A stretch of 64,000 bases of DNA from Dipylidium caninum. Lineage: Eukaryota; Platyhelminthes; Cestoda; Cyclophyllidea; Dipylidiidae. Under the pieces are notes generated by a model, which saw only the letters and a program-made list of their open reading frames with translations, searched no databases and was not told the origin of the DNA. A program made the translations under genes and the position numbers. The stretch spans positions 124,001-188,000 of the forward strand of contig QEYB01001217.1 of the NCBI GenBank assembly GCA_017562135.1, read 5' to 3'. Below, piece after piece: positions 13,830 to 25,601 of this stretch. Numbering within the stretch: position 1 is the first letter of the stretch; every line of letters starts with the position of its first letter.

Positions 13830-14520
13830 AGTTGGGTGAGTTACAAGTCCACCTCCAAATTTGCAACTTATTTCCTGTGTTATTTTTGCTGCATAAGGCC
13901 TCGCGTTATCCTACTGAAAGAGTTTTTTTTGGCCTTTGACTAAAGATACAAGTTTTTCAAGGAACTCTTACTTTATTTGCTCGAGTTGTTTACAATAGAC
14001 TGTCTATCGTAATGGTAAGATCAGTTTTGAGCAATCCACAATGTATCCTTCATAAAGAACTCTACCACTCACAAAAATGCGCCTTTTATAGTAAATGATG
14101 AGTGCCTCTCTGGGTGGAAATCAGTGTTTTTCCTTGAGCGACACACATCTCCTCATACATAATGGATGGGTTTCATTCCGAGACCAAAGAAATGCGCAGG
14201 TCCTGTGTCGTTGATCGAGTGCCGCCTCTGTCATTTCATGGGTAAGCCAAATTCCTCGCCTAAGCACTTTTTTCTTCGATGAAGATGATTCTCAACTGAC
14301 ACCCATGGTCAACCGCTCTTTTAGTGACAGTCTGACTCCGCCATTGTCTTCAGGATAGCATCATTTACTTTTCGAGGTGGTCCCTTTCGCTCAACAATTT
14401 TGGCTTCTTATTTGCATTTCTAAACATTTGTTCATTTACGGAACATCTGGTTCAGTGTCGTCAATTTTTTCAACTGCTTCGGTTTGCCTTCAGACCTTAA
14501 TCGAACAAAAATAACACACA
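13830..14520 (-). mobile_element. Inactivated mariner-family transposase relic
   Basis: The minus strand, read piecewise, gives the order of motifs of a mariner (Tc1/mariner) transposase. Near 14300-14330 is SLKERLTMGVS. At about 14195-14255 is WLTHEMTEAALDQRHRTC, matching the family's W-V-P-H-E-L segment between helix-turn-helix and catalytic domain. Next come LWSRNETHP and a degraded stretch where the first catalytic aspartate region is expected. At 13880-13912 is DNARPYAAKIT, the diagnostic DNARPH block carrying the second catalytic aspartate. In-frame stops occur (after MGVS, after LKEKH, and just before DNARP), and the reading frame shifts between blocks. Terminal inverted repeats were not located. 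Family assignment is strong because several motifs occur in the right order and spacing; the exact clade and boundaries are not determined. Confidence 0.82.
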
Positions 14521-16275
14521 ACGACGCAAATCTCCTTCTTCAATTGTTGATCTTGACCCTTTTCCATCCACTAGTACCAAATTAACTAATATAAAATGCA
14601 ATTTAAGAACATATATGACCGCATAAACCATTTACGAATGAGTACACCGAAAAAGGAGTAATAAAAAATGTAAATTAGACGGCCCAAAATTTTGGAGATC
14701 ATTTTAAAGGAAGTCCTTTGTAGTGTCGGGCATTCATAGTGGATAAGGCACGGAAAGGCCGAAATATTAACACGAGCCAAAGACGCTGTGTCAACCTCAC
14801 TAGATTGTTAAAGTCAAGCAGGGGTTTTGCGCTTTCACAAAGTGTGTGCACAGTGTCAGCCTCGCCCTTCCCTGATTGGCCGAAATGAGCCGAACGGCGC
14901 GTCACCTGCCAAGTGGGGCGGTGGCGGCAGTGGCTTGGCAACCACCCCGTCGCCAGAACTATGTCAGTGGGCATGCAAGGGGGTTGATGAAGATCTCGGA
15001 AGCGCTACTTTCAATGGGTTTTCAGCCGGGGATTCCAACATCTGATGACATTACCCGTGGAATTCTCATGCTTTCTTCGACTTTCACTAAAAATTCTAAT
15101 TCTCACTTATGCGTTTTTAAGTGGAAAGTGGGCTCAGAACCCACCTCCCCCCGTCAGTTCGTCTATCAACTTGTAACAACAATTACTGCAACCCCCTGTC
15201 AACCTTTATCTTCGTTCGGACTCTTCCCCGTCAATGTTGGCAGTTCAGAGAGTTCATAGACTCTCCATTCCAGCATCAGTGGTTATAAGGCCTGGACGAT
15301 GAATATTTGCTTTTCCTGCGGAAACCCTTTGTCACTTCTTCCAGAGGGAGCAGGTGCGCAGAAGGTGATTTTCGGTCCCAAAGGAATTGTCCACGTTTTC
15401 GGCAACCCCGTCGGGAGAAAAGGGACACTGATGTCCAGACAAATCATTCGCCTCGAGTAATGGCGAGTCTCATCGTCGCTCTCTTTGATTAGGACCGAGT
15501 GGATCGGTAAGGCGGTTTTCCCCTCTGCATTCTTATCAGTTGTAGTTCGGGTTATCTAGTAGATTGCTGCTTAAAATGCCGCCAGACTGCTGAAGTAAGG
15601 CCGTGAGGCAGGGAAGGAGATAACTTCACAAAGTCCTCTGCGTCTTCTTTAAGCCGAGGTTGTTTCGAGGTGGTTGGCTCTTCGTGGAATGACGAAGGTG
15701 TCATTTGTGGACCGATATGGGCCGAAAGGAAACAGCCTCACACCTGAGGACGAAACTCCTGACTTTAAAGCCAAACTGCGAAGTTTCCGTGTTGTGGAAA
15801 TATTCGGTTTCCTGGAAGGCGAGAAGCTGAAAAATTGTCAGAGCAGAGCGGACATGTCAAGTGGCATATTGGCAAAAGCCTCCCTTATGGGCAAGCGAAG
15901 ACCAAGGCGATGCTAAAGAGAATTATTTTCTTACAAAATAAATCACATTTTGTCATAACCACCTTGTTTATCACCCACAAGGAGATCATATGGAATAACC
16001 ATAATTTACAAATAATCACGAGTCCGTTCACTCTTTCCCAGGCTTCCTTTTGAACAGATTAAACATTTTAGGAAATCCCGGCTGCACGAATGATGTTCAG
16101 TTTGGCACTTCACAGTCAACGTGCATGGGGAACCTTCGAGGGGAGCAGCCGAAGTGAAGTGGTGGCGTGAGAATTTGGTGTCGCCTCATTCCCTTCGCGT
16201 CCATGCCTCCTGGCCGTTCTACTAGGTCAACTTGGCATGTCAGCTCTGACACTTGACTGCCCCTTCCGTCCGCCT

Positions 16276-16279
<4 letters not shown>

Positions 16280-16309
<30 letters not shown>
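16280..16309. repeat. (AC)n microsatellite
   Basis: About 15 uninterrupted AC dinucleotides. Confidence 0.97.
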
Positions 16310-16314
<5 letters not shown>

Positions 16315-17559
16315 CGTAAGTAAATACTTCGGCCTTCTCAATCGGCACCTGATGTACTTCCGGTGTAATCAGCTATTTGTGGGAGGTAGGAATATGTTTT
16401 GTTTTCTTTGTTTCACCCTTTAAGATAAACTATGCGATATTATTTGGCTGGAAACTTTGAAACGGGTATTTCGGTTTGATCTCCGTTCAACTGTGTCTGA
16501 GAGAGACACTTTGTAAGGTGGGCGCCATATTTTTACTTATAAATTTTAAAGGTATTCTTCTTAAGTATTTCATAAAGTTTTTCAGTACTTGTGTCTCAAT
16601 CATATTTTATTATTCACCGAAAGTAAATGATGGCAAAATGCGGTTCACATCTACGCTTCTTTTCGTATCGCAACTCAACGGGTTCACAAATTCCGTTTTG
16701 ACACTTTAAGTTGTTGAGCAGGTTGAATGAAGGACTGCTGTGGAATCCCGCCCAAACACACGGAAATATTCTCCGACATGGGTCCAAAACTAAACAGGAG
16801 TTTTGTCATGAGGCTACGGATTTAGTGAGAAGAAAAAATTGGACCCATTTGGGGCGTTCGGACTTGGGAAACAAGTGGAGATAATAGAGACATCTCAAGA
16901 GCAAGTGTGCACTGTTAACCCCGACGGAACAAGCAGAGTTTCATTTAAAACAATTTCCCTACAATATGACATCGCCCCAGTTGATTATTTCATTTTTCGT
17001 AATTACGAGTTAATGATGTCAGGAGAGAAATTACAATAACCTAAGAGACATTGTGGATGACCTTGATGCGTTTGTTGACACCCAAATGGCGCTCTTTTTT
17101 TAATTCGAAAAGGCATATTTGACTTTCCGAATGGTTGGCAGAAAATACAAGCTATCTTAGCTGGAAATAAAAAAAAATAAAGCAAAAATTCGTCCCTTTG
17201 GTTGTATCCTTATTTTTGGCGACCGTTACATGGTTTCCAGCCTACCACCGTCCACTTTCACCACGGCGTCTTCACATGTCACGATTGTTGGAGATGCTCC
17301 AAGCGTGGTGGAACCTCCACTCTGTGAAATGCAACAACACGCAAACATAAAGCATGTGTTGGTTGAAATATGCAGTGTTGCGTTATGTTGCTGGTCTGCG
17401 GAAAGTGGGGTGAATTGCAATTGTGAAGTGGGTGAGAAGCACTCGCGGCACCACATCAGGAGGTGGCCCTTGCTTTTGGAAGGAGAGTCGGAGACCCACC
17501 GCCTCCCTCATCGGAACTCGAGTTCCCTTATTTCTCAACTGATATTTTCAAAGCTTCCT

Positions 17560-17584
17560 CACACACGCACACACACACACACAC
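17560..17584. repeat. (AC)n microsatellite, interrupted
   Basis: AC dinucleotides broken once by a G. Confidence 0.95.
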
Positions 17585-17951
17585 AAAGCGGGTCGCCAAA
17601 TGACCGCCAAAGCGTCAGACTGTCTGGACAGGGAATTTGATGCTTCCTTTACCCTCGTGCCACTTTCCAAAAGCTATGCCTCCGACCCCCGCACCAGTGA
17701 CATCGTTGTGGAAGCGGCATGGCAGTGGAAGTAGCCCTTCCATCTGCATAATGCAAAAGCTCACTTTCCCCCGAACCACACAGCACAAGGCGAGTTTCAT
17801 TTTGGGCTTTATTCCCCCCCATTTTCGCCTGATGGGGTAGGTGAATGGCATGAGGGTTTGTGAGAGTATAGTCTCATGTAGGGTGATGCGGTGGCTGGAG
17901 GGTGGTGAACCTTGTCCTCGTTAACGAGCAAACTCCGTGGGTCGAGGAGTT

Positions 17952-18785
17952 TCACTCTCCTTTCGAGGTCCGCTTCTTCTTGCACTGCCCACGGGAACAG
18001 GCGTAGTCCACAGGACACTGGCTGCACGTCTTCCCTCTTTTATAGGGCCTCCATCCTCTGACATTACCGCTAAAAGCAAGATAAGGTCGGTCAGGGCATT
18101 GCAACTCTTAAGGCTGAGATCTGCCCGACACGGTGAGTTTTCAGCAGGACTTACGCGGGTTTGTACTGACAAGCGGCCAGCAGGAACGGCTGCTTTCCGC
18201 GTCCTTTGATCTGTTTGCAGTAATGCGTGGCGCAGCCAATTTCCGAGGACTCAGCCCAAACCATCTGAAGGGGCAAGTGGACAAGAGTGACAAGAGGGCG
18301 CATTTACCTGGGTGTAATGTCCGCACACCTTGTTGGCGGCGCAACTTCGGTTCTTAAAATTATAATACTTCTCTTCATCGCTCCACAATCTGGCCAATTT
18401 GACAATGTTAAATGTAAAACCGCCCGTCATTGCAAGATTTTGGCCAAGACCCTTGTACTGGGTCTCTTTGTAAACATTGGGATGCTTAAATTCGCACCGT
18501 TGGACCCACTTCTTCGCTAGATGCTCCAATTCCATTGAGTACCTCTGGTCCGGGCGGAAAAAAGGAATGGAATAAAGAAGTGTGCCAAGGCAACTAAAGA
18601 GGTTTAGACTTTTAGTAGTGCAGTCAAGAACAAAATCGCCTCACCAGGAACATCATGTTGGCAGCGGGGGGATAAACTGATTCACGAACTTTGATGTGAA
18701 AGTCCCAGATGTTTTTGCGATTGTCCACGGTGAGAGTGAACACCGAGACGAGGCAAAAGGCGAGGATAGAAGCCGCGCGCAACAT
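17952..18785 (-). CDS. VAL-B: secreted CAP/SCP-TAPS (venom allergen-like) protein
   Basis: The product is a predicted secreted CAP protein of 201 residues, the most canonical of the three here. Minus-strand exons are 18785-18645, 18544-18308, 18264-18155 and 18069-17952. Introns are 100, 43 and 85 nt, all GT/AG, with agreeing phases. Exon 1 has signal peptide MLRAASILAFCLVSVFTLTV and VYPPAANMM. Exon 2 starts RYSMELEHLAKKWVQRC, then KGLGQNLAMTGG, and ends CGHYTQ. Exon 3 begins MVWAESSEIGCATHYC, so splicing rebuilds the full GHYTQMVW signature with its cavity histidine. It ends with FLLACQYKPA. Exon 4 gives the tail GWRPYKRGKTCSQCP and CSRGQCKKKR, then TGA. The tail is basic and has no hydrophobic anchor, so the protein should be released. 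An in-frame upstream ATG would add MYKRRST and an Ala-Ser repeat before the signal peptide. It lies at or just beside the TATA box, so I rejected it. Confidence 0.92.
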
Positions 18786-18805
18786 TATTTTGCCGACAGG
18801 GTGAG

Positions 18806-18832
18806 AGGCTGAGGCTGAGGCTGAGACCGAGG
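18806..18832. repeat. GCTGAG hexamer repeat in the VAL-B leader
   Basis: Three to four GCTGAG-type hexamers lie about 20-45 nt upstream of the start codon. They are comparable in position and purine bias to the GGTGAG hexamers upstream of VAL-A. Confidence 0.8.
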
Positions 18833-18857
18833 TGCCAGGGCAGGCTAAAGTTGACCT

Positions 18858-18866
18858 CCTTTTATA
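18858..18866 (-). promoter_or_regulatory. TATA box of VAL-B
   Basis: Minus-strand TATAAAAGG lies about 73 nt upstream of the ATG, in the same local context as the VAL-A TATA-like box. Confidence 0.65.
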
Positions 18867-21800
18867 CACTCTTTTCTGACTGGCGTCCCATGTAAGTGTG
18901 GCAATAAAATCCCATACCTTGTTTACTACTTCTCCTTTTCTTTCTGCTTAATCCATTTGTGTGCCCTGAAATGACGTGATCTCCTCAGGAATCACATGCC
19001 ACTTGTTGAATGGAGGGGCAATCTGGCAAATTCACTTTGGAGTTGGTTGCCTCAAAGGCAGAAGTGTTATGAAATCCCAGTCCTACGTAAAGAAATAAGT
19101 GAAAAAAGCGCATATCCACGATGCTTCCCCTTCTCCTTCTCCCCGTCTTCCTCGTTCCCTTCTTTCCCCTCTCTTTCCTCGAGCGACGTGGATTGTGGCC
19201 ATGGAATGACGTCCGCCCAATGCAACCCTTTTCAGGAATGAGTGGGGCTCCGGGTAATTTTGCAATTGCCATTTGCCTTGGTGACTTATTAAAAAGTGGC
19301 ATTGGCTAGCAGGCATCACAATTACGAAAACCTTACCACTTAACGATGATGTGGACGGCTCCACGCTCTTGCTCACGTTCCACTCTTGCCGGGTTTTACA
19401 CACGCGTACTAACAAGATCTCTTCGGTTGGGTAAATTTCGGCTGCAGCTGTTCCACATTTACATAAGGTCTGGGTAGGGCTACCCTTCACTGCGTGGGTA
19501 CATTTCCCGTAAGACTGTTGAGCGATCAAGTTCGGCCTCGTACTCTCTCCTCACCTTTCTTCAAATTCAGGGCTCGATATTTCGTCTATGAATGGTAAAG
19601 GTATTGTTCTTTTTACTTTTTTTCGCAAAATTTTTTTCCTGTTTATATCCCACTTTTATTTTATTTTACTGTGAAGCCGAATGAAAAAGAAATGTGATTC
19701 AGTTTTATTTTCCTTTTACGAGTTCAAATTGGAAAACAGTTCAACGAGCTTCGAGAAGCATCAACGAGGCATCCGGAAACTGCGCTCGAAATCGGTTCCA
19801 GCAATTTTTGTCCTGGCAATTTGAACATCGTCAAGAAGCCGCGAGAATGACCACAGGCCCATGTTGAAGGTTGATGGTGGAGTGCGATCCGCACACTAAA
19901 CTATTTGTGGACGTGGGTCCAAACTGAAGAGGAACCAGGCATCCACGTGTGGCGTATGGAACGGGGCAAGTGCGGACGGTCGAGCGATCGAAAGGGCGAG
20001 TGCACATGGTAACAGTGAACGACGGCCCAAAAAGCCTCCAGCACTGCAGACAAATTAAATAACTTCTCCACAATATGAAATTATCAGCACATCCCAGACG
20101 TTCACTCGCCATTTCACCTCAGCGGTTATTGCCTTTACCTTCAATTGCCAATGATTTTTGAACAAAAAGTTTGAGTAGCCAAGGTACTAAACAGCGATTC
20201 ATTTATCAGCTCAAGAAATCGAGGTCTTTCAAAAGGGCACATATGACCTGCCCACTCGTAGGCAGAAATTCGTAGATGTCAATTGACATTATTTTGATTG
20301 AGTACAACCATTAATGTGGTAAATCGAGCTCTTTTGTTCTCTACTCATATCGGGCGCCTGTTTCTTAGATGTCAACCTTTTGAGAGGAGACAGCCTTCCA
20401 CGGGTCAGTCTCATTGAGAAGTTGCTTCCTTTGCCTCTAGACCTATTTGCACATGTTCTCGTACTTATACGCGCTTCCCCAATCGTTTAGGTGATTTCCA
20501 CGCACTAATGCAATCAGGCTGAGATGAGATTTAATTCTCAACGGAGACTCAAGAGGACCCTCTCCTCTCCTACAAGCCAATGCCATTTGCGAAGCCGCGA
20601 ATGGCATGTGGAAGTTACCAGGCAATCCACATTCCCCCCACAAAAAAACCTATTGCGTAATATCCAGTGTTGTAACAGTGGATATATAAAAAAATTTGTA
20701 TGTGCAATATCGCCGATGAAGAATTCCTACCCCTAGTAAATCCTCGCACATACACGTGTTTTATTACTGTAATTTAATCTCCACCGGTATATTCCAAGTT
20801 GACATGTTTTCCTCATAAATTTCAAATTGTGACATGCAGGAGTGTTGAGTGTGGATTGTTTTATGAGATATTCAAAACTCTTTGGAGTCAGAGTCTGCAT
20901 TTAGTCTATTACAAAATGGAGTATGATCATTGCATCACAAATTCATTTGTATTCAGACAAGAGTAGAAGGCTAGACATAACAGTGTCTCTTCTTATTATG
21001 GTTGTACATTACTGAGTTGGGCACCATGAACGCATCCTGGTAATACTGTTATCCAAAGCACAATTTATATGTGAAGTACATCAAGACACTGTGTCAGGTG
21101 CACGTTCATGAACATGCTTGTAAAACTCTGAATTTATTCTAATGTTAATGAAACTGTCCAGCCGTCACTGGAGTGATCCATGTGCACTATGTTTATTATG
21201 CCACATTGACATATTATTACTTTTAGTTGCCATCCTTCCAATTGGCTATGGTTCCCAAACAGTTCTCGCAACCCAGTGAAATTATCTACTTATTTCGTTT
21301 CAGTAGCGCAGTTGTGCCCTCAATTAAAAGCAAATTATGTTAAATGTCCTTCGCAATTTCAACAGCAAGCAGCATTAAACAACTGCAAAACCTCTATTGA
21401 CGTTGCACACAGCTTCATTTAAAGAAGAATGCCGTTATTTGGCAAAAATATGGCCAATTAATACATTAGTAATAATATTTGGAGCATGTGCCTTTCCCGT
21501 TCTCTGATTTGTTTTGCCATTTTACTCCCCTGATTGCTCGCAAGTTATTATCTCCTAATTAGATAGCTCATTAATAAGACCATTTTCAAAGGACTTCGAG
21601 CAATTTTATCATTGCTAATCGCTTTTGTGATATATTCTCTAATCATGCCAAAGATGTCAATTTCCACCGCCTTGCGATAATCCACTTAAACTGGTAAGGT
21701 CCCAATTGCCAAAAAACAGTCACGAGGCTTATGGGCGTTAGTTTGGATTATAGCCAACGTTGGAATGATGAGGACTTCAGTGTGGATGGCAATTTCAGTT

Positions 21801-23373
21801 ACATAGAGAGTTCGCTTTACGAGACAGGCGGCTATTTCAATTGTAGTCGACTAAAGACGTGTGTGTCAAGGGACACCTAGTCGCGAATTATTCAATGTAA
21901 ACGAAGTTCTGCCTTAAATTTCGTGGTCTTTTTTGTTAAGCTGCCATAGGCCATTTTGGCTAGTGAGTAGACAGTGGCAACCTCTCCGTGCATCCCGTCG
22001 TCCATAGTGTTCCCTTACTTTCCCTGTCCTCGAAATATGGTGCCGGGACAGTTGAGACAAAATCCTTCCTAATTTTAGCCGCACTCCTCTCCTTTTCCCT
22101 CATTTCACCATATTTCCTCCTTCTTAGGTCTTAATAACATCGTGTGGAATGAGAGAAAGTTTATAGTTGACACAGACAGGAGTTGGTTAAAGGATCTCGT
22201 ACATTCGTCTTAGGGAAGCCATGAAACCTGCCTCCTGTTTATTTACTAGCACATCGTCGCACCCATGCGACTCAATGTGTCGGTGGAAATGGTCGGCGGA
22301 CCGCAGAGTGTCCATTCTGGCGACAATTTGATGACACAGTAGTATAAATTAAAATTTTGGTAAGATTTTAATCATCCACGCAGCTGGATATGCCGCATTG
22401 GCACCTAAATTACTGGGAGCCCGACTTCCGGCATGTTTATATGTTTAGTGTGGATGCATTAATTCTACGTGAAGGCACGCAGAGTGGAGAAATCATGTCA
22501 CACCAAACAGGTGTCCGTAATGAGCGCTGCGTAGGGGAAGGAGGGGAGAGGAAACTCTGAGCACCGCACCGTGGCGGTTTCCTCCACCAAGGCCGAATGG
22601 GCTGCCGCCAGTAGCTTGTAAAAGCCCCAAACATTTTCCCGTAAGATTTGATTGTAAGGGTTAGAGACAAGTGGCAAGCCTTCGCGACCATTTTTTCCCG
22701 TATGCTCACCTCTCAGGGTGCGCGCTGACGGCGTCCGAGGAGGAGGTCGATGGACTTTGAAGGCACCTCATGTTTTGCTTTGTTGCATGTGATGAGACCA
22801 ACACTCGTTACTGTCTTATCCTCTCATCTCCGTCAGTGCGAGTGTTTGATTTTGCTAAGTGTCACTTCCTTTTGGTAGTGGCTTTCTCCGCTGACTCGCA
22901 ATGGTTTGCGAAGCACCCTAACTCATCGTCGGGTTTTGCCCAATCCGTTCACATACACTGCCAAAGACGCTTCGTGAAGGACCGAAGAAAACGGCTGAGG
23001 TGAGACCAGTCTTATGGGCCGACAGCGCACCAAGTCCCACTGGTCTCACTCCTGCTGTTGTGCAGATTTTGAGACATTCCTGTTGTCAGGGCAATTTTGT
23101 TGTTCTGAAGGAATGCGAATATCAACGACAGTTGATAGCAAAATTCTATAAAACCCATTAACTCGAAACAACACGCAGGAAACTCTTTTTTTAGACAGAA
23201 GAGTTTGGGATGTGCCTAAGGGGAAAGGGGGTACAGGCAGGGTGGAGCCCGAGAAGGAAAGTTTGGATGAGTTAACTTATTAACACGTTTGGCGGAGAGT
23301 AGCATACGTCAGCTTAAACAAAAAGCTGTTTATTTCAGCCTCGACTCTCCGGCAAAGTCACTCCACCAAACTG

Positions 23374-23394
23374 CACACACACACACACACACAC
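23374..23394. repeat. (AC)n microsatellite
   Basis: Uninterrupted AC dinucleotides, about 10 units. Confidence 0.95.
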
Positions 23395-23571
23395 GCGGGT
23401 GTAAACATGGCCATCGCGAGTGTGTACCGCGGTGGACGTGTTTGTGGCGGCCTTAATTACCCCTCGGTGGCGTTGCACATACTCTGCTGTCGCCAGTTTT
23501 AATAGTCATTCTATTTACGTTTACGCTATCAGCACTATACAACGCACCTCTCAGGCACACTTATGTTTTTC

Positions 23572-23598
23572 CACACACACACACACACACACACACAC
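23572..23598. repeat. (AC)n microsatellite
   Basis: Uninterrupted AC dinucleotides, about 13 units. Confidence 0.95.
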
Positions 23599-24844
23599 GA
23601 GTGTGCGCACGAAAAGCGCCAAGAAAGCTTAAACAAAACCAACTGCCGGATTGTTTATGCCTGCCAGGAAGCCAAGCTATCGAAAAGCGTGACTAGCTTC
23701 TATTAAGCAAATTTTGATATTTAAGCAGGCGAGGCGACCTCGACAGTGGGGGCTACTCTCCCTTCCAGCGAAATCACACCGTTGGACGGCGAGGTGGGCA
23801 ACGAGGTGTGGGAGGACTCACGACTTCCCGCGTCAATTAGAATTGAATGCGTCTGTCGCCCCTATTCTAGGCAACTGAGTTAAAAGAGCAACAGAGTCAA
23901 TCGGTGCCAATGTGTGCATCGTATATTCCCTCGAGGGTAGCCTGGCCGCCAGACATACGTGCCCGACACCTTCCATGACTGCCCTGTGGGCTGCTGCACC
24001 AATGTGGGCAAAATCGTTGCCCAACGGAGTGAACTGCCTCCGACAAGTGGTGAGTAGGACAGGCTGATTTGCCACTAGTAATGGAAGAGAATTTCTAAGA
24101 GTCCCTCTGGGATTGGACGAGCTTATCTCGGTCCCTGCAGCTTGGCGATGAAGCCGAACACCTCCTGCGTGTTTTAATACCATCCACTCTCAAGCCTCCG
24201 ATATTCCAACGAAAGCCCATGTAAATTTCGGGTCGGTGATCACCTCATCGTGTTCGAAAATTAACAGAAGAGGCTTTAACCCGCCTCCTCACCCGCATCT
24301 CACGCAATGTCGACACAGGCCGCATGATGTGAAGAATTAGAAGTTGCCACGCGAATTATGCTGACTCGTCTAAATCAACTCATTGGCGAGTAGAAAACTT
24401 CCTCGCGGGGTCTCCTTCCTCCGGCCTGTCGTTTTCTGTCACTTTTTGAAATGACAACTAAATGGCATACCTGTCACACCCGCCCCGTTGTCCTCACTTC
24501 ATCAAATGCCTTATCACCCGAATTGGTTTGCGATAATAGCAAGGCGGAGTAATTACGGGCAGAATTGAACACAAGATGTGGGGATGGGGCGTCTGGACGG
24601 GACGTGACGGGGCGGGCTGCGGCAGGAGGTGGAGACGATCCGCTGCCCACTCAGAGACGCAGGAGGGGCGGCGCGCGCTGCAGAGGCTGACGGCGACTCG
24701 CATGCACGCACGGGCCAACGAGCCAATCAGCGAGCTGCGGTCAAATAATACATCGCGTCCTCCGCCATGCGCCCGCTGGCACATCGTCTTCCGGTGACAA
24801 GTCGGGGGAGAAAAGCATCATCCGCCTTACCCTCGTACGTTCTA

Positions 24845-24865
24845 AACACACACACACACACACAC
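24845..24865. repeat. (AC)n microsatellite
   Basis: About 10 AC dinucleotides followed by CTCTCT. Confidence 0.95.
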
Positions 24866-25001
24866 TCTCTTTAATTTGACCTCTCCTGCTTTACTTCCAG
24901 TGTCTTTTTAGTGCCACAACCAGTGAAAAGCTACCCGCTCACTTGTCACATGAATTAGCACGGAGATTTGTGATGGCATTTGTTGTTTTCCAGAGTGCAG
25001 A

Positions 25002-25601
25002 ATGCCTCTTCTTCCATACCAAGTCGCGGAATCCGGCGAACGGTTGCAACACTTCTGTCAGGATGCCCTATTTTCTCCGCAACATCCATTCATTTCAAAT
25101 GAGCAAATAAACACCCTCAAAGTGGCAGCCGCCTCCTATGAATTGTTCACTTCCTTATTCCTCCAATTTCAACGGAAACAGCTTCTGCCACCGTCTGCGT
25201 CGACGTTGCAGCCTTCTGACCGACTGCCTGGCTTCACCAGGTCCCACAGATACTCCACTTTAGCCAGACGACATCCCGGCCCGTTGTTTCGACGCGGCGG
25301 CCGAGTGCGGCTGGCAGATGGAAGTGTTCAAAAGATTGAAGGACTCAAAATTGTGGACTTTCTACGAACCGCCATGTCACTCGGTGGGGCATCACTGCTC
25401 CAGTGGGTCGAGATCGAGCGGATTTTCGTTGAAAATTCGCCTGTCGGTGGCCATCGTGGAGTTGTGAAAATACGATTTTCCCTGTATACCGACGTGATAC
25501 GCGAGGATGAAAAGAACTATGTCACCCTTCCGGTAAGGAGTTCGGCCAACTTCTTAAACGGCCAAAAATTAAACTGTCACTTGGTTTGTCGGGACGCCTA
25601 G
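25002..25601 (+). CDS. Unrecognised open frame, 199 codons
   Basis: I do not recognise this protein. It is the longest open frame in the gene-poor part of the window. Its composition looks protein-like: mixed charged and hydrophobic residues, few cysteines, and a plausible structured C-terminal third (RVRLADGSVQKIEGLKIVDF, then GVVKIRFSLYTDV). No signal peptide or membrane segment is visible. The start is the first ATG. A CAG acceptor-like sequence (TTTTCCAG) lies about 10 nt upstream, so this could be the last exon of a longer gene or a trans-spliced single-exon gene. A chance frame in G+C-rich DNA is the main alternative. Confidence 0.35.
   Translation: MPLLPYQVAESGERLQHFCQDALFSPQHPFISNEQINTLKVAAASYELFTSLFLQFQRKQLLPPSASTLQPSDRLPGFTRSHRYSTLARRHPGPLFRRGGRVRLADGSVQKIEGLKIVDFLRTAMSLGGASLLQWVEIERIFVENSPVGGHRGVVKIRFSLYTDVIREDEKNYVTLPVRSSANFLNGQKLNCHLVCRDA

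Larger units (their letters stand above)
14521..17951. other. Gene-poor spacer with CA repeats
   Basis: No recognisable gene. Contains the (AC)n tract at 16280-16309 and a shorter one at 17560-17584. Open frames at 14876-15259, 15674-15916 and 16839-17039 have no recognisable domains. Confidence 0.4.
18870..25000. other. Gene-poor spacer
   Basis: No gene recognised. Minus-strand frames at 18985-19302, 19083-19529 and 19831-20112 include cysteine-containing peptides but no nameable domain. The stretch 20740-22430 is A+T-rich and has no long frames. CA repeats lie at 23374-23394, 23572-23598 and 24845-24865. Confidence 0.4.
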
